This document shows, piece after piece, positions 34,000 through 45,497 of a stretch of 64,000 nucleotides of DNA; position 1 is the first letter of the stretch; each line of letters starts with the position of its first letter. The DNA is taken from NCBI RefSeq assembly GCF_000237925.1, contig NC_031497.1, positions 2,076,524-2,140,523 on the forward strand. Reading direction: 5' to 3'. Source of the stretch: Schistosoma mansoni. Taxonomy: Eukaryota > Platyhelminthes > Trematoda > Strigeidida > Schistosomatidae. Under the pieces are notes generated by a model. It did not search any database. It had not been told where the DNA came from and saw only the letters and a program-made list of their open reading frames with translations. A program made the translations under genes and the position numbers.

Positions 34000-34112
34000 A
34001 GTTATCAGGACTTCCCTGACAAATGCTTTATACGCGTGGCCATGTGAGAGCATTTCGAGAGGGAGAGCGGACTCTCCCCACTCTCGACCGTACCAGGGTA
34101 TTCGGGGGGATT
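34000..34112 (-). repeat. Repeat X, partial copy
   Basis: GGACTTCCCTGACAAATGC.. GAGAGCATTTCGAGAGGGAG.. CGTACCAGGG matches the 5' body of repeat X. It closely resembles the 60.5 kb copy at CCCTGGTACGG. Confidence 0.75.
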
Positions 34113-34552
34113 AATTTTTTTATCTATAATTGACTCATGAACTCAACTATTAAATTACTATAATCTTTATAAAATCTCTCTGATTATAATCTTAAAATTT
34201 TCATATTCATACGTAATACAATCTAATTAAATGTATAAAACTAAACCAAACATCAGTAGAATATAATTATCTTTCAAATCTTACTATATACATATATATG
34301 AATAATTAATTATGATATACAATAATAATAATTAAACGAATAATTAAATTCATCTATTTCATCAAAGTAATTGATCTCACATAGTAGACAAATAGTAATA
34401 ATGAAACATTCTATGAACAGAATAATAAAAATATAATTACATCATAATAGAAAGTAATAAAGAAAAAAGGAAAAGAAAAGAAAAAAAAGAAAAAACTAAT
34501 GAAATTTTCATATGGAACTTAATAAAGTGAAAGAAAAATCAACTATATGGAA
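34113..34552. other. AT-rich sequence with an H2 tail remnant
   Basis: 34130-34190 is a sense H2 tail (ATTGACTCATGAACTCAAC). The rest is A/T-rich with no gene signal. Confidence 0.5.
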
Positions 34553-34825
34553 TAATCAGAAGGGGTTTTGTGGAGATTTTTAGTATTTTCATAGTTGAAA
34601 GCCTGAGTCATTTGAAGCTAGACAACCAAGGAAAACCTGGGAGCACTGGACGGCCGTTTCGTTCCGTTGTGAGACTCCTCAGCAGTGCGCATCCACGATC
34701 TCGCCTCGCGAGAGATTCGAACCCTACCAGTCTCGCGCCAGAGCACTTAACCGATAGATCACTGCGCTGGCGTCCGATAGTTTTAATGTCTAAATTCAAC
34801 TAATCCACGAAGTTGAGCAACTTTA
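34553..34825 (-). repeat. H2 element, 5'-truncated, ribozyme core intact
   Basis: AATCAGAAGGGGTTTTGTGG start, tail, hammerhead, shortened B box, A box, ending at CACGAAGTTGAGCAAC. Confidence 0.87.
34641..34692 (-). ncRNA. Hammerhead ribozyme, H2 type
   Basis: The minus strand reads GCGCACUG, CUGAGGAG, a stem II weakened by substitutions (GUCUC.. GGAAC), GAAA, stem III CGGCCG (perfect palindrome), triplet GUC, then CAGUGCUCCC. Core and stem I are intact; activity depends on stem II. Confidence 0.65.
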
Positions 34826-35056
34826 ATATGTGGAATAATATAATTTTTTATAATTAAGAAAAGAATTAATTGTTTGTGACTTTATTTACGACTCTATTTA
34901 TAAATTGAACTACTTGTATAGTTTAGTATCATAAACCTTTTCTTCAGAATGTCCTTTCTTCCATTTTGTCTTATATTTGTAACAATGAATAATTATCAAT
35001 CTGTACAACTTGTTGACATAATACTTGCGATGCTTCAAAAGATGTTAATCATGATA

Positions 35057-35061
35057 GAGTT
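35057..35061. repeat. Target-site duplication of LTR-B copy 3 (left)
   Basis: GAGTT; the identical 5 bp lie at 35571-35575. Confidence 0.8.
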
Positions 35062-35570
35062 TGTTATAACTTGTGGCCGAGTGGATGCCTTGTTAACGTA
35101 TGATGTGATATGACCGCCAATTAGAGAGCAGAGAATTATCGATTGAAACAGTGACACACGGAAACCGTACGAGTAGTCTACAGTACTTGTCGGTACTGCT
35201 TCTGCCTAGTCTAGTCAGCTAAGTCCATAACAGCCTCTGCGGTATGAACCATTGTATTTCAAACATACTGAGTTTATATATCAATCAAACTGACCACATC
35301 ATACCATAAAGTAGAAAATAACATCTGTACAAAATTTAGCTAAATGTGGCTGCGAATGTGGGGAACAGTAATCAATAGACTGGGTATAATTCATGAACGG
35401 TAAAATCGTATAATAATAGTTTATAGTTCAAAATAAAGCTCATGATAAGGGGAACATGAATATGAATAGTTTAGTTATTTAGCCATTATACGACAAAAAA
35501 CTATATGCATAATATCGGCCCATAAATGGATCCCAAAGTTACTATTCACTATTGTTATCAAGACATAACA
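35062..35570 (-). mobile_element. Solo LTR, family LTR-B (509 bp), minus
   Basis: On the minus strand it starts TGTTATGTCTTGATAAC and ends AAGTTATAACA, with perfect GAGTT duplications on both sides. It is co-linear with 13010-13532 and 24238-24749. No internal element is present. Confidence 0.9.
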
Positions 35571-35575
35571 GAGTT

Positions 35576-36815
35576 GAAATGAGTTCAATAGTGTCTAAAA
35601 TGGTACAAATACCATCAGTGGTTAAATGTTTACATCATAGACTGATCTTAGCTAGACAAACAGTAAAAAGCAGTAAGGATTGAACAGATTTTTTGTTTTA
35701 ATATGGGATTCTTTGAAAGTGTTCACCCACAATAACATCAAGTATTGAACTCAGGACCTATAGTCTCAAACTCACAAGTTTCCAGTGAGAAGCTGTAACT
35801 AGTGAGGACTAACTATTACAGGTGTGAGACAGTTGTACATTGCATACAATAACGAATGATAAAGCAATATCGAAAATTAATTGAAGTTATACTTGTAAAC
35901 TATTTGTGTCCTACTAAATGATCGAAAATCTAACCGCTCGTCGTCAAATCCAAATGTTCTATATTCGAACCTGTGTGAGATCCCATACTAGAGTAAAACA
36001 ACTAACTAACATTCGTTCTTCATATGGACTATGAGATCAAAACTAAGGACAATTAAGGATAGTTCTTATTTAACTATATTTACGACCAGCTACCTACACT
36101 CAAAAATGATATCCACTAAGCAAAAATATTTTTTATTGTTCAAAGTGGTATAATCCTCAACATCAAGTAAAGAAAAGTTGGCATAATTAATAACATCAAA
36201 ATCTGTTACTCCATATAAAAAGTAACTTTAAACGAATGATCGTTGATGGAAACAATTCGGCATGACATTATATATCTAGACGGAACGATCTTCTAGTGAT
36301 TTTTGATTTCTAGTCGTTAATTGATAAGATCAAACTGTTAGGTTAACTCGAACATATTAATTACTTTTCTATTATTGGATCTATCCTAACTAAGGATAAG
36401 TTTGTATTAATTGCAACTAGACATATCTGTACTAGTATAATATGAAAGATTGTAATAAATAATACAAGTGAAATTTATACATATTACTTCATAATACGAT
36501 AATCTAATTTAATAATCTTATTATTAGTTATATAATATATCCTTGTGGGTCAGGGTAATTTTGTATTGGTTTTCAGGAGAACCAAACATCATTCTGACTT
36601 TCATATGACAACCCAAACAGTACAGCCCAACCTCGTTTAACAGGAGAGCCAGACACCACCCTCTAGCTTAAACCGAACAGTACAACTCGATCTTATAATC
36701 TATTTAATAATAATTTTTTTGAAATACCCCACGATGGCATATCATTGAGTTCCTGGATGAATTTATAAGCTTTATAATTACTATTTATTTATCTAAACAT
36801 AAAAAAGGAAAAAGT
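35576..36815. other. Long unassigned stretch
   Basis: A very degenerate H2 relic is possible at about 35690-35850 (antisense GAACTCAGGACCTAT). Otherwise no gene or repeat is supported. Confidence 0.45.
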
Positions 36816-36817
36816 AT

Positions 36818-37278
36818 TTTTATATAGTTGAGATCATGAGTCAATTGAAACTATACCACCATGGAAAACCTGGAAGCACTGGACGGCCAACTCGTCCTAT
36901 TATGAGACTCCTCAGCAGTGTGCATCCACGACCCCGTCCTGCGAGATTCGAACCCAGGACCTACCAGTCTCGTACCAGAGCACTTAATCGATAGACCACT
37001 GATCTGTCCGGCATCCAAGGGTGTTAATGTCTAACTTCAACCAATCCATGAAATTGAGCAAACATTCACCAATGTCTTCAGTGAGTTGAGACTGGCAGGT
37101 CCTGGGTTCGAATCTCGCGAGAAGAGGTCGTGGATGCGCACTGCCGAGGAGTTCCACAATAGGACGAAACGGTCGTTCAGTGCTTTCATGTTTTCCATGA
37201 TGGTCTAGCTTCAATCGACTCATGATCTTAACTATATAAAATTATTAAAATCTCCACAAAACCCCCTTCTGAAAAAGT
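36818..37278. repeat. H2 fold-back copy
   Basis: Antisense copy 36818-37087 (tail, hammerhead of the GAGU subfamily, tRNA-like boxes, 5' block) joined to a sense copy 37088-37278 starting at the B-box side (GGTCCTGGGTTCGAATC) and ending CAAAACCCCCTTCTGA. The sense ribozyme has CCGAGGAG, GAAA and CGGUCG. Confidence 0.87.
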
Positions 37279-37613
37279 ATTTATTAGAAATGAACTAATC
37301 CAATGAATTATAAACGGGACATATAACATAGACTTGAATTATGTCATACTGCATGTAAATTAATTGAAGCATAATGATTACTTTCTATTCATTCTTAAGC
37401 AATATTATTCATTAAATAAATTCATACTAACAATCTCTTTAGGAACTAAGTTAGTATCTTTATTTTATTATGTCAAATAATAATATACAACTACATTGTT
37501 CAACATCCACCCCCTTTCCCATTTTACTATTTCATATGGTTACTTGAACTCATTGTTCTTTTTTTTTCTAAATATCATGAATATTGTTGTAACTAAGTTT
37601 AATCTACAATAAA

Positions 37614-38332
37614 TTTCTTTCTACAAGTTGTATAATTACATAATTATCTTATTTTCAATAATAATTTCATTTAGTTACTAGTTTTACACTCACTTTATAA
37701 TAATTGAAGTGTTTCAAATCAATCAAGCTTATTAGCTGCATATATGTTTAAAGCACTTGAAATGATACAAACAAGTACAAACCAATCTTATGGTAAAGTT
37801 AATTAGTTTCTCCCTACGGCCAAGAGAGGGGAGATTCTGCTCTCTCTCTCGAAATGCTCTCACATGGACACGCCTATATAGCCTCTGCCATGGAAGTCCT
37901 ACTTACTGCTTTCTCTCAACGGGGATGTTGTTTGCGAAATTGAGAGGACGAAAAGCGAATATCCGGTGCTTTAACCGTGTTGGTGGATACGGTGAGTCCA
38001 CCTAGGAAAATTGGGAAACACTGATTCCAAAACAATCGTGCACATTGGCTCCAGTATTCGAAGGGAACAAATGGCGTATGAATCAATTGTTGGTCACTGG
38101 CTACCATGGGACTGCGTCTCCTTACGATACTCCACTGCCTTGTGGATCAGACCGTTAGGTCAAAGACTCAGGATGTGGCCCCCTATGAAAACCACCTGCT
38201 TCGGTCTGAGCACCCGGGCATTATCATAGCCTTCATACGATTAAATGAAATGACATATTTTTATGTGGCGCATATGTATCTGGTGCCCCTTTGTACTAAT
38301 ATTTATGTGCCTAAATAAATAAACAAATTCTG
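37614..38332 (+). repeat. (AAAT)n-tailed repeat X, plus copy
   Basis: Head TTTCTACAAGTTGTATAATT, body with CTCTCGAAATGCTCTCACATG, GAGAGGACGAAAAGCGAATA and CATGGGACTGCGTCTCCTTA, and tail CTAAATAAATAAACAAA. It is the reverse complement of 33305-33990. The tail suggests a non-LTR retroposon. No protein domain is recognised. Confidence 0.8.
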
Positions 38333-38763
38333 AAAAAAAAGTAAGCTGCATTGATGTCAAACTGGATAACAATTGAAGTTATCAACTAATAGAAGATAAT
38401 TCAAAAGAACTGATTTATGTTGAACAAGTAGATCAGTGAATATCTGTCATCACATTACTCGTTTTTGAAACCAAGTGATCACTTCAGTTCCCACGACATG
38501 AAATAAGAATATGGAATATCCATGTAAGCGAACGTTATTTGACTCCAAATTGAATATGATTGGTAATTGAGAGTAAATACACTCATTTTATATACTGATT
38601 TTACATAAACTTGAAAAATATTAGATGAGCGCTAATATATAAATGAAGGATATTTTTTTTCATTAAATTCTTTTCAGGTTCTATGATCAAATGTCCAAAT
38701 TAATAATCTAAAACGTCACCCGGCTTAAAACAAAATATCAGTAAGGGAATGTGGAGATTATTG
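38333..38763. other. Unassigned AT-rich sequence
   Basis: No gene or repeat supported. Confidence 0.45.
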
Positions 38764-38764
38764 T

Positions 38765-39262
38765 CTTTCAGATTGAGATAATGAACGGATTGATGTTAGA
38801 CAACCATTAAAAATCTTGAAGCACTGAAGGCCGATTCTCCCTGTTGTGGGACTTCTCCTTAGTGCTCATCTACGATCCCACTCACAGGATTCTAACCCAG
38901 GGCCTTCGGTCTCACGCGTGAACGCCCAACCTTCAGATCACTAGGCTGGCCGGCGCCAAACAGTGTTAATGTTTAACTTCAAACAATCCACGAAGTTGCG
39001 CGACCATCCTCCATTGTACTGAGAGAGATACCCGTCTCTACCTGACATGGATTAGCTGCACTGGTCACGGCTTCTCACTAAAACTCTGAGAATTGTCTCA
39101 CGAAGCTAGTCACGATTGAGCACATGGCTCGAGTCCTGCGGGCTCCATCGTGGATGCGCACTGCAGAGGAGTCCCACAATAGGACGAACCACCCCTCCAA
39201 TGCTTCCAGATTTTCAATGGTGGTCTAACATCAGTCAATTCATGATCTCAATCTAAAACAAA
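38765..39262. repeat. H2 fold-back pair, diverged
   Basis: Antisense copy 38765-39118 (tail to CACGATTGAGCACATG 5' block) meets sense copy 39119-39262, starting near CTCGAGTCCTGCGGG, with hammerhead remnant GACGAACC and a tail to CATGATCTCAA. Confidence 0.8.
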
Positions 39263-40938
39263 ATAGATTGTTTAAAAGTTATAGCATGTGAATTAAGGAT
39301 TTTGAAATAAAATGAAATGAAATTGTTTATGTTGACATGACTCATTTGAAAAGTTAACTTTAATCAGCTCATGAGATTCATGATCAGAATGAATATGAGT
39401 CTGATAGGGTGAGAGAAGTAATAGTGCAGTTACACTTTTTATTATTTACCAAGTTATATCGGTCGAATTTTTATGAACTCATATTTTTATACTCCTGAAC
39501 ACCTCCCAGCTTGACTAAGCTAAGGTTTAGCGAACAAAGTGAACAGCTCGATATTGGTTCATTTGATGCAACTGGTCATAAACTAATATAGGCTAATGTT
39601 TTTCAATTATTTATTGAGTCAATAATTTTTTGCCCAAGTCTGTCCGACTTAAAGTCCCCCAAACTTCAGGAGCAGTAACCATTCGGATTTTTAAAAAAAA
39701 CGGGAAGTGTATGTACAAAAGAAATATCTTCAACCGCTTTTCTTACCTTAGTCAAACTCAAGGCCAATTAATCAACTGCAATATTAAAATGTGAATGACC
39801 TAACCTTCCTTAACCAAGCATAACTGTCCTTGTTACCTTTATTCACATATCTTTGTATTATTATTACCATTATTATTATTATTATTATTTTAACATCACT
39901 GTTAGTCTTCCGAACACATGATTAATCTTCTTATCCCACTTTATGACTTCATACAACTTCACATACAAAATAGTCTCCTAAACATCCGATTGAATTTGTA
40001 ATTACACTGTTGTTTCTCTCAATATACCTGACCCGGATTTTCTCTAATCGTGAATCCTATAATTTCATTCACCATTTAAGCTGATTCAAGTCAATATGGG
40101 ATATTAGTCATATGAACATTACCAAATTTATTTCATTCTACAATCTTGTATTCATATGTTATAACTTTTAAACAATGTATTTAGCTTTAAAACTGACCAC
40201 TTCTGGGACTATTTATTTGGATATACAACAGTAGAAGCTGAAGAGAATGTGTTGAAGAGAACATCTTTCGTTTATGTATTAGTGTTTTATTACAAAGGTT
40301 CATAGAGAATATCATTGTTATACTAGGCAATGTTCATACTTAATTCATGCAAAACATATTCACCTGAAATAGTATTCCATGGAACTGATCAACTTAATAT
40401 CGTGCTAACTTAAAATGTTAGGATGAGGATAAAATCAACGTCAAATGTCACACTTAAACTGGTGTTGTACTGAATAAAGTGCTACGTTGAGGTTAATGTT
40501 TAAATGTAACGTTGGACCTATGACACAATTAAGATTAGTGTCAGGAGTAGGGATTTATGGCTATGATGAAGAATGGTATATAGATAACCAAACTTCAAAA
40601 TCCTAATGATTTACCGTGATCGTAAACTTGGGTTCAAGGCGTTATGATCTTGTATCATATATCAACAATATATTCTTTGGAAATTCTTCGACTTAGAATT
40701 TTATCACTTCCCGATGATTCCAAACTTAGTCAAGATTAGGTTTGAATTTACGTAAGTTCGAAATAAGCAAAAAACGTTACTTTTTTGCTCTATCGCTTGT
40801 ATTGTACTGTGTTGACCAATGACCTGCTCATTTGTAAAATACCGATAAATATTTATTTTTCAAGACATTAATTGTAGATAGTTTGCACGACTTGGTAACT
40901 GCTTTTTCCATTAAATAAGTTCGAAGTTTTACTTTGAT
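39263..40938. other. Long unassigned stretch
   Basis: About 1.7 kb with no supported gene or repeat. A (TTA)n microsatellite lies at about 39862-39889. Confidence 0.45.
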
Positions 40939-41213
40939 TGTAGTGAACGAGAACACAAGTGGGGACAACCAAATGTATTTGAATACAAATTACAGAATCT
41001 CTTAGTAAAATCTGAGAACCATACATTAAATACTTCATTTGCAAAATATCCATCAATCGTCTCAGACTTCATTGTTTCCTCGTTTCTACACCAATCACTC
41101 TCTGTTTTCTTTATCTTTTCTTCGATCTTATTAACTCTCTGTCACCAGACATTTCATTTTTGATCGATGATACACACTACTTATATTTGTCAATATCAGT
41201 AGCACATACCGTG
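40939..41213 (+). mobile_element. Solo LTR, family LTR-A (275 bp)
   Basis: Starts TGTAGTGAACGAGAACACAAG and ends near CAGTAGCACATACCGTG. Flanks are TGAT and TGGT (3 of 4). The 3' boundary is less certain because the terminal CACA is mutated. Confidence 0.7.
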
Positions 41214-41427
41214 TGGTTCATTCAGTTTTTACCTGTTCATATTCAAAAGATACTGTGATGTCTGTTCCCTAACTTTATTTTAATTAATATTAGACTAAAT
41301 TGATTGATGTAAACAAATTTCCGAACGATATTATTGATAAATAAAAGAAAAACAATTTGAATGTTCCATTAAATTTTCTTCCGTTTAAAAGACTCTTTCT
41401 TGCACGAAACTCTATTTCTATTCTTTA

Positions 41428-41832
41428 TTGATTATTATCAGAAGGAGTTTTGTTGATATTATAATAATTTTGACAGTTGAGATCATGAGTCAATTGAAGC
41501 TAGACCACCATGGAAAACCTGGAAGCACTAGACGGTCGTTTCGTCCTATTATGGGATTCCTCAGCAGTGCTTATCCACGACCCCGCCTCGTGAGATTCCA
41601 ACCGAAGACCTATCAGTTTCGCACGCGAGAGCTTAACCACTAGACCACTGATCTGGCATCCAACGGTGTTAATGTCTAACTTCAAACAACACAAGAAATT
41701 GAGCAACCATTCACCAATGTGTTCAGTGAATTGATATCTCCCAACAGACCTGGTTGAACTCCACTGGTTACTACTTCTCCCTAGAACTCCATGAAATACC
41801 TCATGGAGCCAGTCACTAGTGATCATATATTG
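41428..41832 (-). repeat. H2 element, full unit
   Basis: ATCAGAAGGAGTTTTGTTG through tail, hammerhead, tRNA-like boxes and 5' block to CACTAGTGATCATAT. The ribozyme has GAAA and stem III CGACCG, but CUGAGGAA in place of CUGAGGAG. Length is close to one 405-bp unit. Confidence 0.88.
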
Positions 41833-41839
41833 ATGATTA

Positions 41840-42120
41840 TTCATTAATTAGTTGTAATATTCTGTAAAATTGTCATTTTATCTATTTCATATCATTCTCA
41901 ACATCATTAAAATTTATCTTCATTATATTAAAATGTTGTATAAATTAAATAGTGATATTTATCTTATCAACTATTATATAAAGATCATAGTTACGGTTAG
42001 TTAGTGATAAGGATTGGGAAGATACAGAAATTCAGTTTTATAAACATATTTGATGTACACTAACTGATTACGTCGAATAAAATACAGAAACATAGTGAAA
42101 ATAATTTTAAATAAATTAAT
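41840..42120. other. Unassigned AT-rich sequence
   Basis: No gene or repeat supported. Confidence 0.45.
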
Positions 42121-42149
42121 ATATTTGTAGTATCCCAATGAGTAGAAAA

Positions 42150-42205
42150 ATTAGATTTTCCGACGTTTCGTGACTCACTGTAAGCCACCTCTTCAGAGAA
42201 TATCA
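42150..42205 (-). ncRNA. Hammerhead ribozyme of Penelope type (H3)
   Basis: The minus strand reads UGAUAUUCU, core CUGAAGAG (42196-42189), stem II GUGGC..GUCAC (outer three pairs GUG/CAC Watson-Crick), GAAA (42169-42166), a 2-nt stem III core CG flanked by A-U, triplet GUC, then GGAAAAUCU. Stem I pairs at six of the first seven positions (one G-U). A minimal stem III is characteristic of hammerheads in Penelope-like elements. A relic with the same flank but a deleted ribozyme 3' half lies at 57655-57710. Confidence 0.72.
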
Positions 42206-42344
42206 AATCAAAACTTGGTAATGATATCGAAAATAATTTTGTTATTCAAGAAGGTTTTATCAAAATTTGATAAGTTTGCTTCATCACGTAGTTAAACAAA
42301 CGTCATAGAGATTAACAACGCAGTTTGACTTTTATTTATTTTTA

Positions 42345-43018
42345 TCAGAAGGTATTTCTGTGGAGATTTTAGTAATTTTACATAATTGAGATCATGAGTC
42401 AATTGAAGCTAGACAACCATGGAAAACCTGGAAGCACTGGACAGCCGTTTAGTCCTATTGTGGGAGTCCTCAGCAGCGTGCATTCACGATCCCGCCTCAC
42501 GAGCTTCGAACTCAGGACCTATCATTCTCGCGTGCGAGCACTTAACTGATACGCATTGCTGAGGAGTCCTACAATAAGACGAAACGGCCGTCCAGTGTTT
42601 CCAGGTTTTTCATGGTTGTCTAGCTTCAATTGACTCATGATCTCAACTATGTAAAATTACTAAAATCTCCACAAAACCCCCTTTTAATAACAGTGATTAT
42701 ATGCTCACTATTGACTGGCTCCATGAGGTATTTCCTCGAGTTCTAGTGAGAAGTAGCAACCAGTGGAGTTCAACCAGGTCTGTTGGGAAATATCAACTCA
42801 ATGAAGACAATTGGTGAATGGTTGCTCAATTTCTTGTGTTGTTTGAAGTTAGACATTAACACCGTTGGATGCCAGATCAGTGGTCTAGTGGTTAAGCGTT
42901 CGCGCGCGAGACGGATCCGTCCTTGGTTTGAATCTCACGAGGCGGGATCGTGGATACGCACCGCTGAGGAATCCCATAATGGGACGAAACTGCCGTCTAG
43001 TGCCTCCAGGTTTTATTT
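42345..43018. repeat. H2 fold-back plus tandem pair of ribozymes
   Basis: An antisense copy (42345-42548) flips into sense sequence that carries two hammerheads in the same direction. Their cleavage triplets are at 42590-42592 and 42995-42997, exactly 405 bp apart. The segment between them is one whole unit: tail, ..CTCCACAAAACCCCC junction, 5' block, tRNA-like boxes. The copy ends just after the second ribozyme (CCTCCAGGTTTT). Confidence 0.9.
42551..42602 (+). ncRNA. Hammerhead ribozyme, H2 type (first of a tandem pair)
   Basis: Stem I CAUUG/CAGUG, core CUGAGGAG, stem II GUCC..AGAC (three pairs), GAAA, stem III CGGCCG, triplet GUC. The core is complete. The second ribozyme (about 42955-43003) has CUGAGGAA, GAAA and triplet GUC and is weaker. 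Confidence 0.72.
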
Positions 43019-43019
43019 G

Positions 43020-43585
43020 TTTGATGATTCAAATGTTCAATATTACAGAAACATTGTCCTTATTTTATGCAACTCATATTCACACTGAAAAGATGTTTGG
43101 AACGTTTAGAAAAACCAGCAAACTTATGGGTTAAGTCAATTACATGTATTATGCTGCCTATTGGTTGTTTATATTTATCTTTTCACGATAAAATGTCAGT
43201 TTATTTGCATAATAACTAATGACCTAGTCTTAAACAAACCTGTTTTCACAAAGATTTCATGACTATGCTTACATTATTATCCTAACTGATTGCCAACTAT
43301 CATTGAATTCTCTTAATGAACGATACTCTCTACAGTCCAAGTAAAAATATCAGTCAGTAGAATTCTATCTTGTCTATTTATTGTCAGCCTACCAACAACA
43401 TTATGATCGTTTAAATCAGTAACTAGTGAAAAATTCGCCATCTCAAAGGAATTGATCACTTACAAATGATTACATCTAATTTGTTGTTTATGAAATATGA
43501 GAGATTATACATAGGTAATTCACTGGTTTCCTAGTTTGCCTTATAAACATTATAATGATATTATCTTGATTTAACTTCTCATTCT
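43020..43585. other. Unassigned sequence
   Basis: No gene or repeat supported. Confidence 0.45.
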
Positions 43586-43775
43586 TACTTAGTTACTTAC
43601 GCCTGTTACCCCTCGTGGAGGAGCATAGGCCGCACACCAAAATTATTTTTTCTGGTTAGCATTTTTTCGGCGAGTTAGTTTTCCTACGGGTTGGGGTAGC
43701 TAACTCCATGCCCAACCCTCCTCCTTTACCCAGGCTTGGGACCGGCAGTAACACTAGAAGAGCTACAGGCTACTT
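43586..43775. repeat. RTE-derived element, inverted 3' end and head
   Basis: 43586-43640 is an antisense 3' end (TTACTTACGCCTGTTACCCC, CCTCGTGGAGGAGCATAGGC). It is followed directly by a sense head (43645-43775, TCTGGTTAGC.. GGCGAGTTAG, CCTCCTCCTTTACCC, GGACCGGCAGTAAC). Read on the minus strand, a 5'-inverted head sits upstream of a normally oriented 3' end, as produced by twin priming. Confidence 0.78.
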
Positions 43776-44275
43776 ATGATCAACTTCTTTTACTAAATAG
43801 TTAGATTTTAATCCATGAAATACTTTGAAGGTTTTTCAAAATATAATAATATACTACTCATTATTATCCTTTACATTTTACAATGAATGGTTTATTGAAT
43901 TTACATAACCATTCATGATATACACATTTTCTCTTATTGTTCTTCCCACAATCAGATCAGTGACAAACAATATATGGCGTCATATTCAATAAGAGAATTC
44001 ACAAAAATATTTTTTTAAAATTACATAATGGAAGAAGGTTAAAAGAAACATGTGTACTTTCATTACCTACCAACTATTTTAAACATCTGTGTTAAAAGGA
44101 AGATTGAAAAATTGAAGTAACTCCTACACTCAGACTTTGTTTTTCAATTTCAATATGGTTTAACATTTTCTGAACAAAGAAAATCATTTTACATTTTGAT
44201 ATAACATACAGTTAAATGCCACAATTTTATGTAAATGAGTTGGTTGTTTGCAAAATCCAAATGATAAATATGTTG
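43776..44275. other. Unassigned AT-rich sequence
   Basis: No gene or repeat supported. Confidence 0.45.
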
Positions 44276-44277
44276 TC

Positions 44278-44652
44278 AGAATGAGGGTTTGTGAAAATTT
44301 TAGTGAATTAATGGTTTAATTCATGAGTCGATTTAAGCTAAACCACCATCCTAGTGCGGGACTCCTCAACAGTGCACATACACTAACCGACCATAGAGGA
44401 TCGAAACTAATCCCTTTGATCTTTCAAGAAAACGCGTAACCTCTAGACCACTGAACCACATGACCAGTGGAGTCAAACCGTGTCTGTTGTGAGGCAGTTA
44501 CTCACTGGAGACAATGGTTGACGGTAGCGCAATTTCGCTGATTGGTCGAAGTTAAACATTAACACCGGCCAGATCAGCGGTCTAGATGTTAAGTGTTCAC
44601 TTGCGAGACCGACAGGTCCTGGGTTTGAGTCCCACGTACGGGTTCGTGTAAA
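44278..44652. repeat. H2 fold-back pair, diverged
   Basis: Antisense 44278-44458 (tail, hammerhead, remnants of tRNA-like boxes) joined to sense 44459-44652 (GACCAGTGGAG.. 5' block to B box GGTCCTGGGTTTGAGTCCC). The sense copy is truncated before its ribozyme. Confidence 0.8.
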
Positions 44653-44654
44653 TA

Positions 44655-45497
44655 ACCAGTGGGAAAAAAACAGTGAGCACCTTCACAATCCTTAAAAAAC
44701 AAATATGTCATTTCTTTTGACTGCTGACTATGTCAGTTATGTTCTTGAAGAAAACTAGACAGAATTACAGATTTCTATCAACTTGATGATATTTAATAAG
44801 CTTGAATGTTTACAAATGAACATAATCTAGTGGGAATGATTGTCATTCTTTAAAGTTCAACATAGAAATCAGGCAATAATGTTAAATTTACTTAAAGATA
44901 TTTTTACCTAAATAAAATATACCTAATCAACTTTAGCTTTAATATTCTTACGTATCAGCAAACTAATAAGGTGACCAATACTCTGATCAAGATTTGTGTG
45001 GTAAAGTCAGACAACCACCTGTAGCAGTATGTACTAGGTAATGTCAATTGAAATGGATATGTAGTATGATTGTTATGTGTTAAATCACTTGAAATATTGA
45101 CAGCCGAAAGTTTAGGATTTCATTAGACCAAAACAAATTTTGACATTTTGTAAATGATAAGTAAAATATAATGCAAAACGAAAACTATACAGGTTGGATA
45201 AAATGTTTATGTATATCCATACGGGAGTGAGCTGTCTTACTTATTACTTCATGCAGTAACATACAGGGAGAAATATCTTTTGTAAAGCTGAAAATATATA
45301 CTTTATGAGGATACGATTCTAAGTTAAAACTATTATCTAGCATTAGTCATTTATCTTTAACTATTGTATCCTACATGACACTCTTGAACACATCAATCTT
45401 CTCCATACATTGAAACCATTGATAATTTGCTTCACAATAGTTTTTCAAATATCAGATTAAAACAGAGATCTCAGAATTATCTACAGAGTTAGAATAA
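44655..45497. other. Unassigned AT-rich sequence
   Basis: No gene or repeat supported. Confidence 0.45.
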
